This document shows, piece by piece, positions 55,497 through 64,000 of a stretch of 64,000 nt of DNA. The notes beneath the pieces are model-generated. The model did no database searches. It worked only from the letters and a program-made list of their open reading frames with translations, and was not told where the DNA came from. Position 1 is the first letter of the stretch. The number at the start of each line of letters is the position of its first letter. The translations under genes were made by a program, and so were the position numbers. Origin of the DNA: Sphaerisporangium album (GTDB lineage Bacteria; Actinomycetota; Actinomycetes; Streptosporangiales; Streptosporangiaceae); assembly GCF_003323745.1 (NCBI RefSeq), contig NZ_QOIL01000016.1, forward strand, positions 1 through 64,000, given 5' to 3'.

Positions 55497-58400
55497 TCAC
55501 CAAGGCTGCAACTCAAGGTCGCGGTTCAGCCTGCGCCACGCCGCGAGAGCGGCGATGTGCGAGTGGTTCTCGCCGAGGGTGTGGCGCATCATGTTCAGCG
55601 CGCGCTCGCGGATCTGCCTGGCCTCGACCGTCCTGCCCAGCGCGTTCAGCGTCATGGCGAGGTTGGCCTCGCAGACCAGGCTGTCGGGGTGCTCAGCACC
55701 GAGGATCTTCCGCAGCTCGCCGAGAGTCTGCCGGTCGAGCTGTTCGGCGGCGCTCAGCTCGCCCTGTTCGGCCAGGCAGTTGGCGACGTTGATCGCGCAC
55801 ACCAGCGTGGACGGGTGGTGCTCGCCGATTCTCTGCGCCAGCGTGCGGAACGTCGTCTCGGCCAGTTGCCGTGCCTCCTGGACGTCACCCAGCTCACGCA
55901 GGTAGGCGGCACTGTTGTTCGCCGCCGCCAGCGTGTAGGGATGGTCTTCCCCCAGGACCTGGGAGAAGTTGCGCATGACGTCCATGGCGGAGTCGTAGGC
56001 GCGTGAGGTCTCGCCGGTCACGTCCAGGCAGGACGCGAGCTCCAATCGGCAGGCGAGAGTGTCCGGGGCGTTCTCGCCGATGTGCGCGACGAACCGCTCG
56101 TGGGTGTCCTCGGCGCGCCGCCTGGCCTCGGTCTCCAGGCCGATCCGCCGCAGGGACACGGCGAGGTTCGTCGCGGCGCGCAGCGTGTCGACCAGGTCCT
56201 CCCCCAGCACCCGGCGGTAGTCCTCCAGGTTGGCCTGCAGCATCTCCAGAGCCTCCTGGAGCCTGCCCAGCTCGCGAAGGTCGCGGGCGAGCATGGACGT
56301 CGTGTGCAGCGTGTACGGGTGCAGGTCGCCGCTGACCCTGCGGCGCCGCTCCACCGTCTCCTGGTCGAGGTTTCTCGCCCGGGCGAAGTCACCGGCCAGG
56401 CGGAAGCTGACGGCCAGGTTGTGCGCGGCGGCGAGCGCCCGGGGGTGATCCTCCCCGAACAGGTCCTTGACCCGGTCGTAGTTCTCGCTCGCCATGCGCA
56501 AGGACTCCTGGAACTCCCCGAGGGCCCTCAGGTCGGCCGCGAGCCCACCCGCGGTCATCAGGGTGTACGGATGGAAGTCGCCCAGCTCTCGGCTCTGGTG
56601 GGTGAGGACCTCCGTGTCCACGACGTGCGCCTCGCGGTAACGCCCGAGTGAGCGCAACGTGTTCGCGATGTGGAATCGCAGGTGCACCGTCTGCCGGTCG
56701 CCCGGGCCGAGCTTGATGTTCCACGCGTCCTCCAGGCGGTTGCCGAGTTGGAGGCTCTGGTTCAGCTCGCCACGCTTCCACAGATACCGCACGCGGTCGA
56801 TCAGCAGCTTGCGGGTCTCCTCCTCGTCGCAGTCCTGTGCCCGCGACGGGGCGAGGTGGGGCCAGATCTCGTCGTAGCGCGGCCAGTTGCCCGGGTCGTC
56901 GGTGTCGCCCACGCGGGGACGTCCCGCGACGAGGATGCGGTGGACATCGTGGACGGTGACGTCCTCCTCCTCCGCGTTCATGCGATCACGGACGACCGCT
57001 TGGATGAGGCGGTGGACCTGGATGGAGTTGTCCGCCTGGTCGACCCGGGCGAGGGCGTACCGGCCGAGTTGCCGGATGACCGGGCCGATCATGAGCTTCT
57101 CGCGCATGGCCTCGTCGTACGGCACGAGGATGTCGACCATCGCGTCGCAGTACAGCATGTCCATGGAGACGGGCTCGGGGGCGAAGTACGCGAGGAGCTC
57201 CAGCAGGCGCACCGACGCCGGTGAACGCTCTTTGAGCCGTTCGAAGGACAGGTTCCAGGTGGCCACGACGGGTGTGGGATAGCCGCTCGGCGGCTCGCCC
57301 AGGGACAGTACCTCGGTGACCTGACGTTCCAGTTGCTCGACGTACTGGTCGGCGGGCATGCCCGTCTGCTCCAGCCAGGCGCCGGCCTGCTCGATGGCCA
57401 GCGGCAGGTCTCCCAGGGCGGAGGCGACCTTGTCCGCGTCGTCCGCGGCGAGGCCGGGGGCCCGGCGCAGGAGGTGCTCGACGCTCTCCGGACGGGTGAA
57501 CACGTCCACCTCCAGCGGGTCGGCCACGCGCGACCATGCCGGATTGCGGGAGGTGATGAGCACATGTCCCGACCCGCTCGGGATGAAGTCCTCGAGGTCC
57601 TTCGGGTCGTCGGCGTTGTCGAAGATCAGTAACCAGCGGGAGTAGGGCCTGCCGAGCCGCAGCGCCTCCCGTACGGCCTTGGCGGCCTCGGCGACGCTGT
57701 CGCTCACCGGAGTGCCGAGCCTGCCCGCCAGCTCCGCCATCTCCGGATTGATCAGCTCCAGGTGCTCGGCGGGAATCCACCAGACCACGTCGTAGTCCGC
57801 CATGAACCTGTGGGCGTACTCCAAGGCGACCTGGGTCTTGCCCACCCCGCCCAGGCCGTACAGAGCCTGAGGCAGCACGACGGTCTTGCTCCCGCCGACG
57901 ATCTGGTCGCGCAGCTTCTCCAGCACGGCGTTGCGGCCGGTGAACGCGGCATTGCGTGTGGGGACGTTCCATACGGGCGGACGTGTACCGGGGAAGCGCG
58001 GGCCCGCGGGGGCGTGCCCGGCCGGATGCTCGGCGAGTTGCGACGGCCGCCCCAGCGAGCGCAGCAGCGCCTCGGCGGCCTGCGGCTCGTCCAAGCGCAT
58101 GAGGTCGACGAGGGCGCCGTCGTTGAGCGGCGCGATCGGTCGCACGTCCGAGACCTTCACCACGAGAAGCCGGGGTCGGCTTCCCGCCGGCTCGGACATC
58201 GCCAGAGTGTCCCAGAGCGCACGCGGCTCGGGAGAACGCATGTAGGCACTGGACATGATCGCGACGACTCGGTTGTAGGAGCCCATCCTGCGCGCGCCGT
58301 CGCCTTGCGCGGAGCCGGAGGTGTCGTCCGCCTGCACTATGCGAAAGCCCGCACGGGTGAGCAGCGAGCCGATCCACTCGGCCCACATGCGGTCCTCCGG

Positions 58401-59423
58401 GACGTAGCTGAGGAGGATGTCCGTCGGGACCGACGCCGGCCTGCGGACGAAGGTGTCCCTGATGCGCAGTCGGACGTCCTCGCGCAGCGGTGGCATGGAC
58501 GGGACGGCGCCGTGGGTGATCACGTTCACCAGCCGTTCGAACGCCGCCAGCATCGATGTCGGCGAGCCCGGGGCGTCGCCGAAGGTCGCCAGCGTCTCCT
58601 CGAACGCGTAGAACGGCTTGTACGGGATCTCCACCGCACCCCAGTAGCCGCGCACTTCCTCCTGGGCCATCCCCGAGGGAAAGCCCTCGAACCGTCGCCG
58701 GGCCAGCGCCCGGCCCGCGTCGAGCTTTTCCTTCTCGCCGTCGTCGATGCGCATCGGCACGGGAAGCACTCGGATGTTGCGATCGCCGTAGCGGTCATCG
58801 ATATGCCGGGCGACGGCCGCGGCGCCCTCGATGCTCTGGTCGCTGAGCGTGAAGCAGACCACGAGAGTGTCGGGAAAGTGCACCGTGCAGATGTCGGCGA
58901 TGTCGCTCAGGCCGGTGCGGCTGTCGATGAGGATGTAGTCGTAGTGGCTCTTCATGTCGGCTCGTAGCGCGTCGAAGAACTGGCCGCCGCCCAGCCGCTC
59001 GTAGAAGTTGTCCCAGTCGAAGGTCGACACGAGCGAGGCGTAGTCGCGGTTCTGACGGCCGGCCGAGATGAAGTCCAGCGTTCCCTGGTCGGGAAAATGG
59101 TTCCACTCCAGGGACACCGCGTGGGGGAGGACCTTCGCGTACGTCAGGTGCCAGTCGCCGGGGCGTGGATCCGGACGCAAGGTGGCCAGCGAGTACTCGT
59201 TGATCATCTCGATCACGCCGGGGGTGGCGCCGATCATGGTGACGTCCAGGAACGGATGGAAGAACTTATGTAAACCGGGCGATTCCAGATCCCAGTCGAC
59301 GACCAGCACCCTTTTCCCGCTCGCCGCGAGGATCCACGCGGTGTTGGCGAGGGCCATCGTGCGGCCGGTCCCGCCCTTGTAGGAGTAGAAAGTGATGATG
59401 TGGCCCTCGGGAGCGTCGGTCAT
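55497..59423 (-). CDS. fxsT: FxSxx-COOH system ParA/TIR/NB-ARC/TPR protein, 1308 aa
   Basis: ParA/MinD-like ATPase at the N-terminus with deviant Walker A KGGTGRT (16-22), Asp in VVDWDLESPG; TIR-like domain about 332-430 (PTDILLSYVPEDRMWAEWIG); NB-ARC P-loop GLGGVGKTQ (523-531) with IFDNADDPKDLEDF and ITSRNPAWSRVADPLEVDVF; winged region; then about 480 residues of TPRs of the kinesin-light-chain type (DHPxTLxxxxNLAxxLRxLG repeats). This matches the TPR protein of FxSxx-COOH operons. Likely a STAND signalling protein activated with the modified peptide. ATGA overlap with fxsC. Confidence 0.92.
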   Translation of the reverse strand: MTDAPEGHIITFYSYKGGTGRTMALANTAWILAASGKRVLVVDWDLESPGLHKFFHPFLDVTMIGATPGVIEMINEYSLATLRPDPRPGDWHLTYAKVLPHAVSLEWNHFPDQGTLDFISAGRQNRDYASLVSTFDWDNFYERLGGGQFFDALRADMKSHYDYILIDSRTGLSDIADICTVHFPDTLVVCFTLSDQSIEGAAAVARHIDDRYGDRNIRVLPVPMRIDDGEKEKLDAGRALARRRFEGFPSGMAQEEVRGYWGAVEIPYKPFYAFEETLATFGDAPGSPTSMLAAFERLVNVITHGAVPSMPPLREDVRLRIRDTFVRRPASVPTDILLSYVPEDRMWAEWIGSLLTRAGFRIVQADDTSGSAQGDGARRMGSYNRVVAIMSSAYMRSPEPRALWDTLAMSEPAGSRPRLLVVKVSDVRPIAPLNDGALVDLMRLDEPQAAEALLRSLGRPSQLAEHPAGHAPAGPRFPGTRPPVWNVPTRNAAFTGRNAVLEKLRDQIVGGSKTVVLPQALYGLGGVGKTQVALEYAHRFMADYDVVWWIPAEHLELINPEMAELAGRLGTPVSDSVAEAAKAVREALRLGRPYSRWLLIFDNADDPKDLEDFIPSGSGHVLITSRNPAWSRVADPLEVDVFTRPESVEHLLRRAPGLAADDADKVASALGDLPLAIEQAGAWLEQTGMPADQYVEQLERQVTEVLSLGEPPSGYPTPVVATWNLSFERLKERSPASVRLLELLAYFAPEPVSMDMLYCDAMVDILVPYDEAMREKLMIGPVIRQLGRYALARVDQADNSIQVHRLIQAVVRDRMNAEEEDVTVHDVHRILVAGRPRVGDTDDPGNWPRYDEIWPHLAPSRAQDCDEEETRKLLIDRVRYLWKRGELNQSLQLGNRLEDAWNIKLGPGDRQTVHLRFHIANTLRSLGRYREAHVVDTEVLTHQSRELGDFHPYTLMTAGGLAADLRALGEFQESLRMASENYDRVKDLFGEDHPRALAAAHNLAVSFRLAGDFARARNLDQETVERRRRVSGDLHPYTLHTTSMLARDLRELGRLQEALEMLQANLEDYRRVLGEDLVDTLRAATNLAVSLRRIGLETEARRRAEDTHERFVAHIGENAPDTLACRLELASCLDVTGETSRAYDSAMDVMRNFSQVLGEDHPYTLAAANNSAAYLRELGDVQEARQLAETTFRTLAQRIGEHHPSTLVCAINVANCLAEQGELSAAEQLDRQTLGELRKILGAEHPDSLVCEANLAMTLNALGRTVEARQIRERALNMMRHTLGENHSHIAALAAWRRLNRDLELQPW

Positions 59424-60703
59424 GGCGAAGCCTCCGCGTCGTTGCCGTCGAACGGGGACATTGGACCTTGCAGTCGCGGGCGTTCAATGGACGGACGCCC
59501 CTCGGGCGGGTGCGCCGTCGCGTGGCGGAGATAATGCGCGATGGCGGAGCGCGCGATTTCCGGCACCTGCTTGGTGAACTGGTCGAGCGTGGGGATGCCG
59601 TGCGCGGCGGCCCGCGGCGCGATCCGCCCCTCCTCGAGTTTGCGTGGGAGCACGGAGTGCAGAGAGTCGCGTAGGACGGGGGTCGCCTGGGTGGTCTCGT
59701 GGTCGTCCTGGTTCCAGGGCACCATCACGCTGATCCACGGGCAGTGCGCGTCGTCCAGCGCGCGCAGAGACTCCTTGAACGCCGGCGAGGTGGCGGCCCA
59801 AGCGTCCATCAGAAGCAGCCCCGGGCACGTCGGTGCGCCGTCGTCGGTGATCTGCTCGGCGTGCTCGGCCAGCGAGCCCACCTCGGGGCGGTGGCCCATG
59901 CTCCGGACGATGTCGGCGGTGTGTTCGGCGAGCGGCCTGCCGAGTTTGGGGCGGTAAGGATTCCATTCCTGAGAGTTGTGGCCGTAGTGGTAGGGGCCTC
60001 GCCCTTTCGGCAGATCGGTGATGTCGGGGGCGACGACGGTGACGCGGAGGCGGTGGCCGTTCGGCCGGGTGTGGTCGCCGGCCCCGAACGCGCTTTCCAG
60101 CGATTCATAGTCGGCCGGTGCCATCGGCGAGAGGTTCGCCCTGTCGCCGACCTCCACGATGCGCCGGGCCAGGTTGTAAACAGCGAGGTCATAGGCCGAG
60201 CGGAACTGGCGCAGCTTCATGATGCCGTAGAAGCCGTGCTCGGCATATCGAGCCCCGAGATCGGGGTCGACGAACTGGATGGACCGGCTCACCTCGGGTA
60301 GTTCATCGACGGGAACAGGCACCCAGAGTGCGGGAACGATGGTCTCCACTTTCTCTGAGCCCCGCGCGCGGTGGTGCAGAATACGTTGCGCGAACGCCAT
60401 CCACTCCTTACCGCACTGCTCGCTTTCGAAGTAGCGCCTGGAGTACAGCGGAACGAAGACCCTGCAGGTGGCCAGAGCCTCCGCCAGCCTGTCCGGCCAG
60501 ACACTTCCCGGATGGAGCTCCCGGTCCATGAATCCCGGCCGGACTCCACGGGGCAGACCGGTAAGAACCATCACATGTCTGCATAGATCATTGAAGAGCT
60601 TCTCGACCCATTGGTCGGGATCATAAGGATCGTTCAGATCGTGCCGCGGAGTGTGTGCATAGCTCAGAAAGAAGTACGGAGCGGCTCGTGGAACTTCTCG
60701 CAC
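59420..60703 (-). CDS. fxsC: TIR-like FxsC protein, 427 aa
   Basis: N-terminal TIR-like fold: APYFFLSYAHTPRHDL at residues about 9-24, VFVPLYSRRYFESEQCGKEW, then a middle and C-terminal region with VTVVAPDITDLPKGRGPYHY and GLLLMDAWAATSPAFKESLR, a second Rossmann-like unit. This is the FxsC family of FxSxx-COOH operons. GTG at 60701-60703 is chosen because a -35/-10 (TTGCAC, 17 bp, TAAGGT) at 60750-60778 places the transcript start about 40 bases upstream. Could hydrolyse or bind nucleotide signals; catalytic Glu not certain. Confidence 0.9.
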   Translation of the reverse strand: MREVPRAAPYFFLSYAHTPRHDLNDPYDPDQWVEKLFNDLCRHVMVLTGLPRGVRPGFMDRELHPGSVWPDRLAEALATCRVFVPLYSRRYFESEQCGKEWMAFAQRILHHRARGSEKVETIVPALWVPVPVDELPEVSRSIQFVDPDLGARYAEHGFYGIMKLRQFRSAYDLAVYNLARRIVEVGDRANLSPMAPADYESLESAFGAGDHTRPNGHRLRVTVVAPDITDLPKGRGPYHYGHNSQEWNPYRPKLGRPLAEHTADIVRSMGHRPEVGSLAEHAEQITDDGAPTCPGLLLMDAWAATSPAFKESLRALDDAHCPWISVMVPWNQDDHETTQATPVLRDSLHSVLPRKLEEGRIAPRAAAHGIPTLDQFTKQVPEIARSAIAHYLRHATAHPPEGRPSIERPRLQGPMSPFDGNDAEASP

Positions 60704-60749
60704 GAGCGGATCCACCCCCAGCGCATCACGGTCCCGGACTGTAAAACGC

Positions 60750-60778
60750 ACCTTAGGCCGATGGAAACAGTCGTGCAA
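60750..60778 (-). promoter_or_regulatory. Predicted promoter for fxsC-fxsT
   Basis: On the minus strand TTGCAC (60773-60778), 17-bp spacer, TAAGGT (60750-60755). It lies in the 172-bp gap after fxsB and suggests fxsC-fxsT can be transcribed independently of fxsAB. Confidence 0.6.
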
Positions 60779-60875
60779 CGAAAAGCAGTGAAAAACTCCC
60801 ATCACTTTTAGGAGCCGTCCGGAAACCGGCGAATCGGTGCGGACCGGAAAACGGCGTGGCGGGGCCCGGAGACGC

Positions 60876-63239
60876 TCAGGCGCCGTGGGGCACCCGGGCA
60901 GCGGCTCGGCTCCTGTGCCGCGCGGCCGCCAGGCGGGCTTCCTCCTCGGCTGAGGCGGGGATGGGCTCTGCCAGCCATGGCCGGATCGAGTTCCCCATGG
61001 CGGCCACGAAACGCCGTCCTGTTCCGGTGAGCGCTCCAGAGCCGGCGAGGGTCTCGACGGCCTCCGCCGTCTGTGTACGCCAGCGGGCGAACTGGACGCT
61101 CGCCCTCTCGGCCGCAGGACCGTCGTCGGCCTGGCGGCGCACCCGCCAGAAGTCGGTGACCGCGATGTGGGCGTACGTGCCCTGAAGAAGCCCCTCGATC
61201 GGGCGTGGGTCGTCCCGCCAGGGGGCATAGTAGAGGGTGGTGTCGTCCTGATCGTACAAGTCCACCATGTCCAGCAGCGCCCCCAGCTTGACGTGCTGGA
61301 ATTCGTGGATGAGCAGCAGGGCGAGCGTCGCGGCGTCCGCGGGCGGGGCCACGGCGACCGCGCCGAACGCGTCGCGTGCGGTCGAACTGACCTCGGAGCC
61401 GTCGGCGGCGGGCTTGAGGGGCATGACGGCCCGCAGCCCCGCGGCCAGGCCGGCGGCATAAGCGGAGTGATCACGGGTGATCAACGCCCAGGCGTCCGAG
61501 AACAGCGTGGACCAGCGCTCCACCTCTTGATCGTTCAGCCTCTGGGTGGCCGGCCACTGATGGCAGTCCCGGTAGAGATCGACATCCTCCAGAGCCACCG
61601 TGAGGCCGTTCACGGACAGGTGGCGTACCGGTGACCATTCGCCGGGACCGCCCGGCTCGTCCAGCCTGACCTCATGGTGGAGCCCATCGGCGTGGACGCG
61701 GAACCCGCCCGCCTCGGTCTCGACCGTCGCGCCGGAGACGGCGCCGACCCGCAGCAGCCCGAGCCCGGGCAGATGGAGCGCACCGTCGCGCACAGGCAGT
61801 CGCACCGAGGCCTCGACCCCGGCATGAAGCGCGGCGGTCGCCGCGATGGACGCGAGGTGCCCGTCGTCGGCGGTTCCCCTGAGACACTTCACCGCCCACA
61901 CGCGCACGTACGGATGGCCCAGCACCGTGTCGAGCGCTGCCGGTGTTTCCCGGTCGATCTCGGTGAGCAGCCGCCAGGCCTCCATCGACGGGGAGGCATT
62001 GCCGATCGCGGCCAGCAAAGCGCGCCGCACGCTTCGCTGCCCGGCCTCCAGATGGGCGATCGCCTCGACCCCGCCGTACCCCGCCGCGAGTGCCGCGACG
62101 TCCGCCGCCGGGAGTGTGTGAGCGGTTCGGTCCATGGTGGTGACGGCCTTCTGGACGTGGGTGATCAATTTCATGAGATCGGCGCAGTAGACGCTCGGGT
62201 TGGCGAATCCGGTGCCGGTGCGATAGCGGTGCGCGTAGAGGCCGCCGCCGCATGTACTCACCACAGGACAGGACCGGCATTCGGCGCACAGCCCGGCGAG
62301 ACCGGTTTGGCGGCCGTGGATGCCCGGATGCAGGCCGACCGTGTCCAGCGAGTGGTCACTGACGTTGAAGCCCGTGGCGGGCGCGCCGTCATAGGAGGTT
62401 TTTAGGGAGTCGGCCTGCTCGTAGGTGCCTTCGGTCTCGATCACGACGAGGTCGCTCGGCTCCAGGCCCAGCGACTCGGTGAGGCTGGTCTCGGAACCGA
62501 TGGTCCGGAGCGCGGACTCGAAGAGCCGTACCTTCATCATCCGGCCGTCGGCCAGCCACCGGTCGAAGATCCGAACGAGCCAGTCGCCATAGGCCCCGGG
62601 GGGACCGGGGGGCGGGGCGTCCCACGTGGCATGGGGCAGCAGGAAGTCCACCCGCGGGGGGTGCAGTGCGGCGAGCGCCTCGTAGACGGCCAGAGGGTCG
62701 TTGGCGACGTCGATGGTGCAGAGCAGGCCGGCGTACAGCTCGGGACCGCGCCGTCGCACGAGATCGATGGCGCGCAGGACCTTGTCGTAACTGCTGCGGC
62801 CGTCGGCGTACAGGCGGTGCCGGTCGTTCGCGACGCGGTCGCCGTCGAGGGATATGCCGATCTTGACCCCGTGTGCGGCGAAGAGGTCGCAGAACGCCTC
62901 ATCGAGTAGGACGCCATTGGTGTGAATACGCAGGTCCAGCGCGCAGACTCCGTCGAGGGCGCGGATCAGCTCGCGCGAGATCCGCTCCAGCCGGTGACGG
63001 CCGGCCAGAAGAGGTTCCCCGCCGTGCAGCACCACCGTGACGCCCGGCAGGCCGTGACGCTTCGCGTGGTCGGCGATTCTGCTCGCCGACCACGCGATGG
63101 TCTCGTCGGACATGACCTTCGGACGGGCTCGCCAGCTTTGGTCGGCGTGTTCGTACACATAGCAGTGGTCGCACGCGAGGTCACATCGGCTGGCGACCTT
63201 GAGGACGAACTGCCGGAACGGAACGGCGGGCCCGGCCAC
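60876..63239 (-). CDS. fxsB: FxsB radical SAM/SPASM peptide maturase with HExxH domain, 787 aa
   Basis: Radical SAM cluster CDLACDHC with Cys19, Cys23, Cys26; VLHGGEPLLAGRHRL and ISLDGD complete the TIM-barrel half. SPASM auxiliary cluster cysteines 318, 321, 324, 330 (CAECRSCPVVSTC) and 352. A C-terminal domain carries HEFQH (645-649), a HExxH metal-site motif. FxsB enzymes form C-C crosslinks (cyclophanes) on precursor peptides ending FxSxx. GTG at 63237-63239, seven bases after fxsA; no clear ribosome site, so coupling is likely. Confidence 0.93.
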   Translation of the reverse strand: MAGPAVPFRQFVLKVASRCDLACDHCYVYEHADQSWRARPKVMSDETIAWSASRIADHAKRHGLPGVTVVLHGGEPLLAGRHRLERISRELIRALDGVCALDLRIHTNGVLLDEAFCDLFAAHGVKIGISLDGDRVANDRHRLYADGRSSYDKVLRAIDLVRRRGPELYAGLLCTIDVANDPLAVYEALAALHPPRVDFLLPHATWDAPPPGPPGAYGDWLVRIFDRWLADGRMMKVRLFESALRTIGSETSLTESLGLEPSDLVVIETEGTYEQADSLKTSYDGAPATGFNVSDHSLDTVGLHPGIHGRQTGLAGLCAECRSCPVVSTCGGGLYAHRYRTGTGFANPSVYCADLMKLITHVQKAVTTMDRTAHTLPAADVAALAAGYGGVEAIAHLEAGQRSVRRALLAAIGNASPSMEAWRLLTEIDRETPAALDTVLGHPYVRVWAVKCLRGTADDGHLASIAATAALHAGVEASVRLPVRDGALHLPGLGLLRVGAVSGATVETEAGGFRVHADGLHHEVRLDEPGGPGEWSPVRHLSVNGLTVALEDVDLYRDCHQWPATQRLNDQEVERWSTLFSDAWALITRDHSAYAAGLAAGLRAVMPLKPAADGSEVSSTARDAFGAVAVAPPADAATLALLLIHEFQHVKLGALLDMVDLYDQDDTTLYYAPWRDDPRPIEGLLQGTYAHIAVTDFWRVRRQADDGPAAERASVQFARWRTQTAEAVETLAGSGALTGTGRRFVAAMGNSIRPWLAEPIPASAEEEARLAAARHRSRAAARVPHGA

Positions 63240-63246
63240 GGAAATG

Positions 63247-63420
63247 CTAGATCGAGGACTGGAAGGCGGCGACGGTCACCTGCTTGGCCGGGGACTCGGG
63301 AAGGATGCGCTTCAGCAGCCCCGCGTCGGCCAGAGAACCCACCCGTGAAAGGGGCATATCGCGCAGGTCCACTAGATCTGTTGAGATTCCGGACTCGGCA
63401 CCCTCAGATATGTTGTTCAT
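63247..63420 (-). CDS. fxsA: FxSxx-COOH precursor peptide FxsA, 57 aa
   Basis: Leader-like N-terminus with STDLVDLRDMPLSRVGSLAD, then the conserved C-terminal VTVAAFQSSI. F53-Q-S55-S-I57 fits F-x-S-x-x-COOH, the crosslinking substrate of FxsB. LRDMPL and LADAG are leader elements recurrent in this family. ATG at 63418-63420 with GGATGG upstream; a TTG 12 bases earlier is possible. Ends seven bases before fxsB. Confidence 0.93.
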   Translation of the reverse strand: MNNISEGAESGISTDLVDLRDMPLSRVGSLADAGLLKRILPESPAKQVTVAAFQSSI

Positions 63421-63465
63421 GGTTCCATCCAAATTAGCCCGGAACCCCAGGGTAGGCTGGGGCGA

Positions 63466-63507
63466 TCGGTAACCGGCCGATTACAATGGGTATCACTAGT
63501 CTCGCAA
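63466..63507 (-). promoter_or_regulatory. Predicted fxsA promoter
   Basis: Minus strand: TTGCGA (63502-63507), 16-bp spacer, TGTAAT (63480-63485). ATCGG...CCGAT (63466-63482 region) forms an inverted repeat across the expected start point, a possible operator. A small CCCCAG/CTGGGG hairpin follows in the leader. Confidence 0.5.
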
Positions 63508-63910
63508 ACCATCCCCGCCCAGGATCCCAAGGCGAGCCCCCAATATTGGATTGTAGCGGTTAAGTTGCGACCCCTTGCCGGGTGTATAGGGGTAGATAGT
63601 GTCAGGTCTCGCCCTTTTCCTCCATTGATGTCCATCGGTGCGGTGAATTCTGATGGTAGGCCGGTTTGGTGGCAATCGCGTGCGATGTCCTTTATTGCCG
63701 AAATAGCACTATTGTTCGAGTGGATGCTCCGGCCCGTGCTGCTCGGGTGAGACCTTCTGTGTCGTGCGGCGATATCGGTGGGGCTTGATTCTAGCGGTGA
63801 GCCTCCAAACGATCGCGGTGTCGGGGCGGCCCTGGAAACCGCGACGGTAGTCGGAAACGGTTGGGAAGGTAGCTTTTCTGTATCGGCGGAGATCGGGTTG
63901 GTCGCCGTTC
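63508..63910. other. Less GC-rich intergenic region upstream of fxsA
   Basis: About 400 bases between the fxsA promoter and the divergent gene. Open frames exist on both strands but none has codon usage, a ribosome site or similarity I trust. The base composition is clearly lower in GC than in the flanking genes, as in promoter-dense regions. Confidence 0.5.
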
Positions 63911-63940
63911 TTGACACGAATCGTCTCAGCGGTTCCAGTG
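63911..63940 (+). promoter_or_regulatory. Predicted promoter of the divergent gene
   Basis: TTGACA at 63911-63916, then TCCAGT 17 bp later as a weak -10. The start point would be at or near ATG 63942, implying a leaderless message. Confidence 0.45.
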
Positions 63941-63941
63941 A

Positions 63942-64000
63942 ATGGATATGGGCAGCCACCCGGAGGCGGATTTCCCGGCGCTCTACCGTGCGGCCGATCG
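63942..64000 (+). CDS. 5' end of a gene truncated by the window edge
   Basis: ATG 63942 (or 63948) begins MDMGSHPEADFPALYRAAD and runs off the window. FPALYRAAD-type openings occur in DUF4231/SLATT-like membrane proteins, but 19 residues cannot prove this. Divergent from the fxs operon, so it may belong to the same defence-like locus. Confidence 0.4.
   Translation, partial: MDMGSHPEADFPALYRAAD

Noticed and set aside
56986-58386. A 466-codon frame overlapping fxsT in a different phase
   Set aside because: Arg/Gly/Ala-rich shadow of the ParA/NB-ARC coding region; the fxsT frame contains continuous domain matches.
63417-63959. A 180-codon minus-strand open frame upstream of and overlapping fxsA
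   Set aside because: It overlaps the fxsA start in another frame, has no ribosome site, and its composition is typical of a shadow frame; the region also contains predicted promoters.

Overview
The DNA is uniformly GC-rich, uses GTG and TTG starts freely, and carries WhiB, BldC-type, DUF5302, subtilisin-inhibitor-like and FxSxx-COOH genes. This points to an actinomycete; a Streptosporangiales-type host (Actinomadura-like) is my inference. Two different blocks meet near base 38,175.

Block 1 (1 to about 38,180) is the early half of an integrated temperate phage or phage-like element. Nearly all genes run leftward in a tightly overlapping chain (ATGA, GTGA and TGATG junctions). From right to left it holds: a large serine integrase (36,625-38,172); a small membrane protein and a second HTH protein on the + strand; a divergent XRE repressor with palindromic operators (35,391-35,520); many small unknowns; an ADP-ribosyltransferase-like protein; YqaJ-type exonuclease plus ERF annealing protein; a DnaQ-like exonuclease; a cluster of tiny membrane proteins; RusA resolvase; WhiB; HNH nuclease; a beta-clamp-like protein; a glutathionylspermidine-synthase-like/lipoprotein/membrane cassette; an RNA ligase plus polynucleotide kinase-phosphatase pair; an ECF sigma factor; BldC-like and other regulators; two methyltransferase-like proteins without a visible NPPY motif; a ribbon-helix-helix repressor; a winged-helix initiator-like gene whose coding sequence contains what looks like a replication origin (iterons, two DnaA boxes, 11-bp repeats); and a ParB-domain/DNA methyltransferase protein. 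No terminase, capsid, tail, lysis or conjugation gene is visible, so the late genes must lie left of the window. The element has interrupted an alpha-ketoglutarate-permease-like MFS gene; only the C-terminal part remains to the right of the integrase.

Block 2 (38,180-64,000) is host chromosome with mixed strands: decayed MFS genes, MarR, DUF4253, DUF5302, an acyl-CoA dehydrogenase, a secreted Cys/Tyr/His-rich protein, a subtilase followed by a subtilisin-inhibitor-like protein, a collagen-like secreted protein, a fumarase remnant, a cytochrome P450, a frameshifted nucleotidyltransferase relic, SecA2, an EmrB-type MFS exporter, an EamA transporter, an alpha/beta hydrolase, and a complete FxSxx-COOH operon on the minus strand: precursor fxsA, radical SAM/SPASM maturase fxsB with a HExxH tail, TIR-like fxsC, and the 1308-residue ParA/TIR/NB-ARC/TPR protein fxsT. 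A divergent gene begins at the right edge.

Functionally, block 1 looks like lysogeny control, own-origin replication, recombination and host-takeover or repair functions. The most notable item in block 2 is the fxs operon, a peptide-modification system joined to immune-like signalling domains. No tRNA, rRNA, CRISPR array or insertion sequence was seen.
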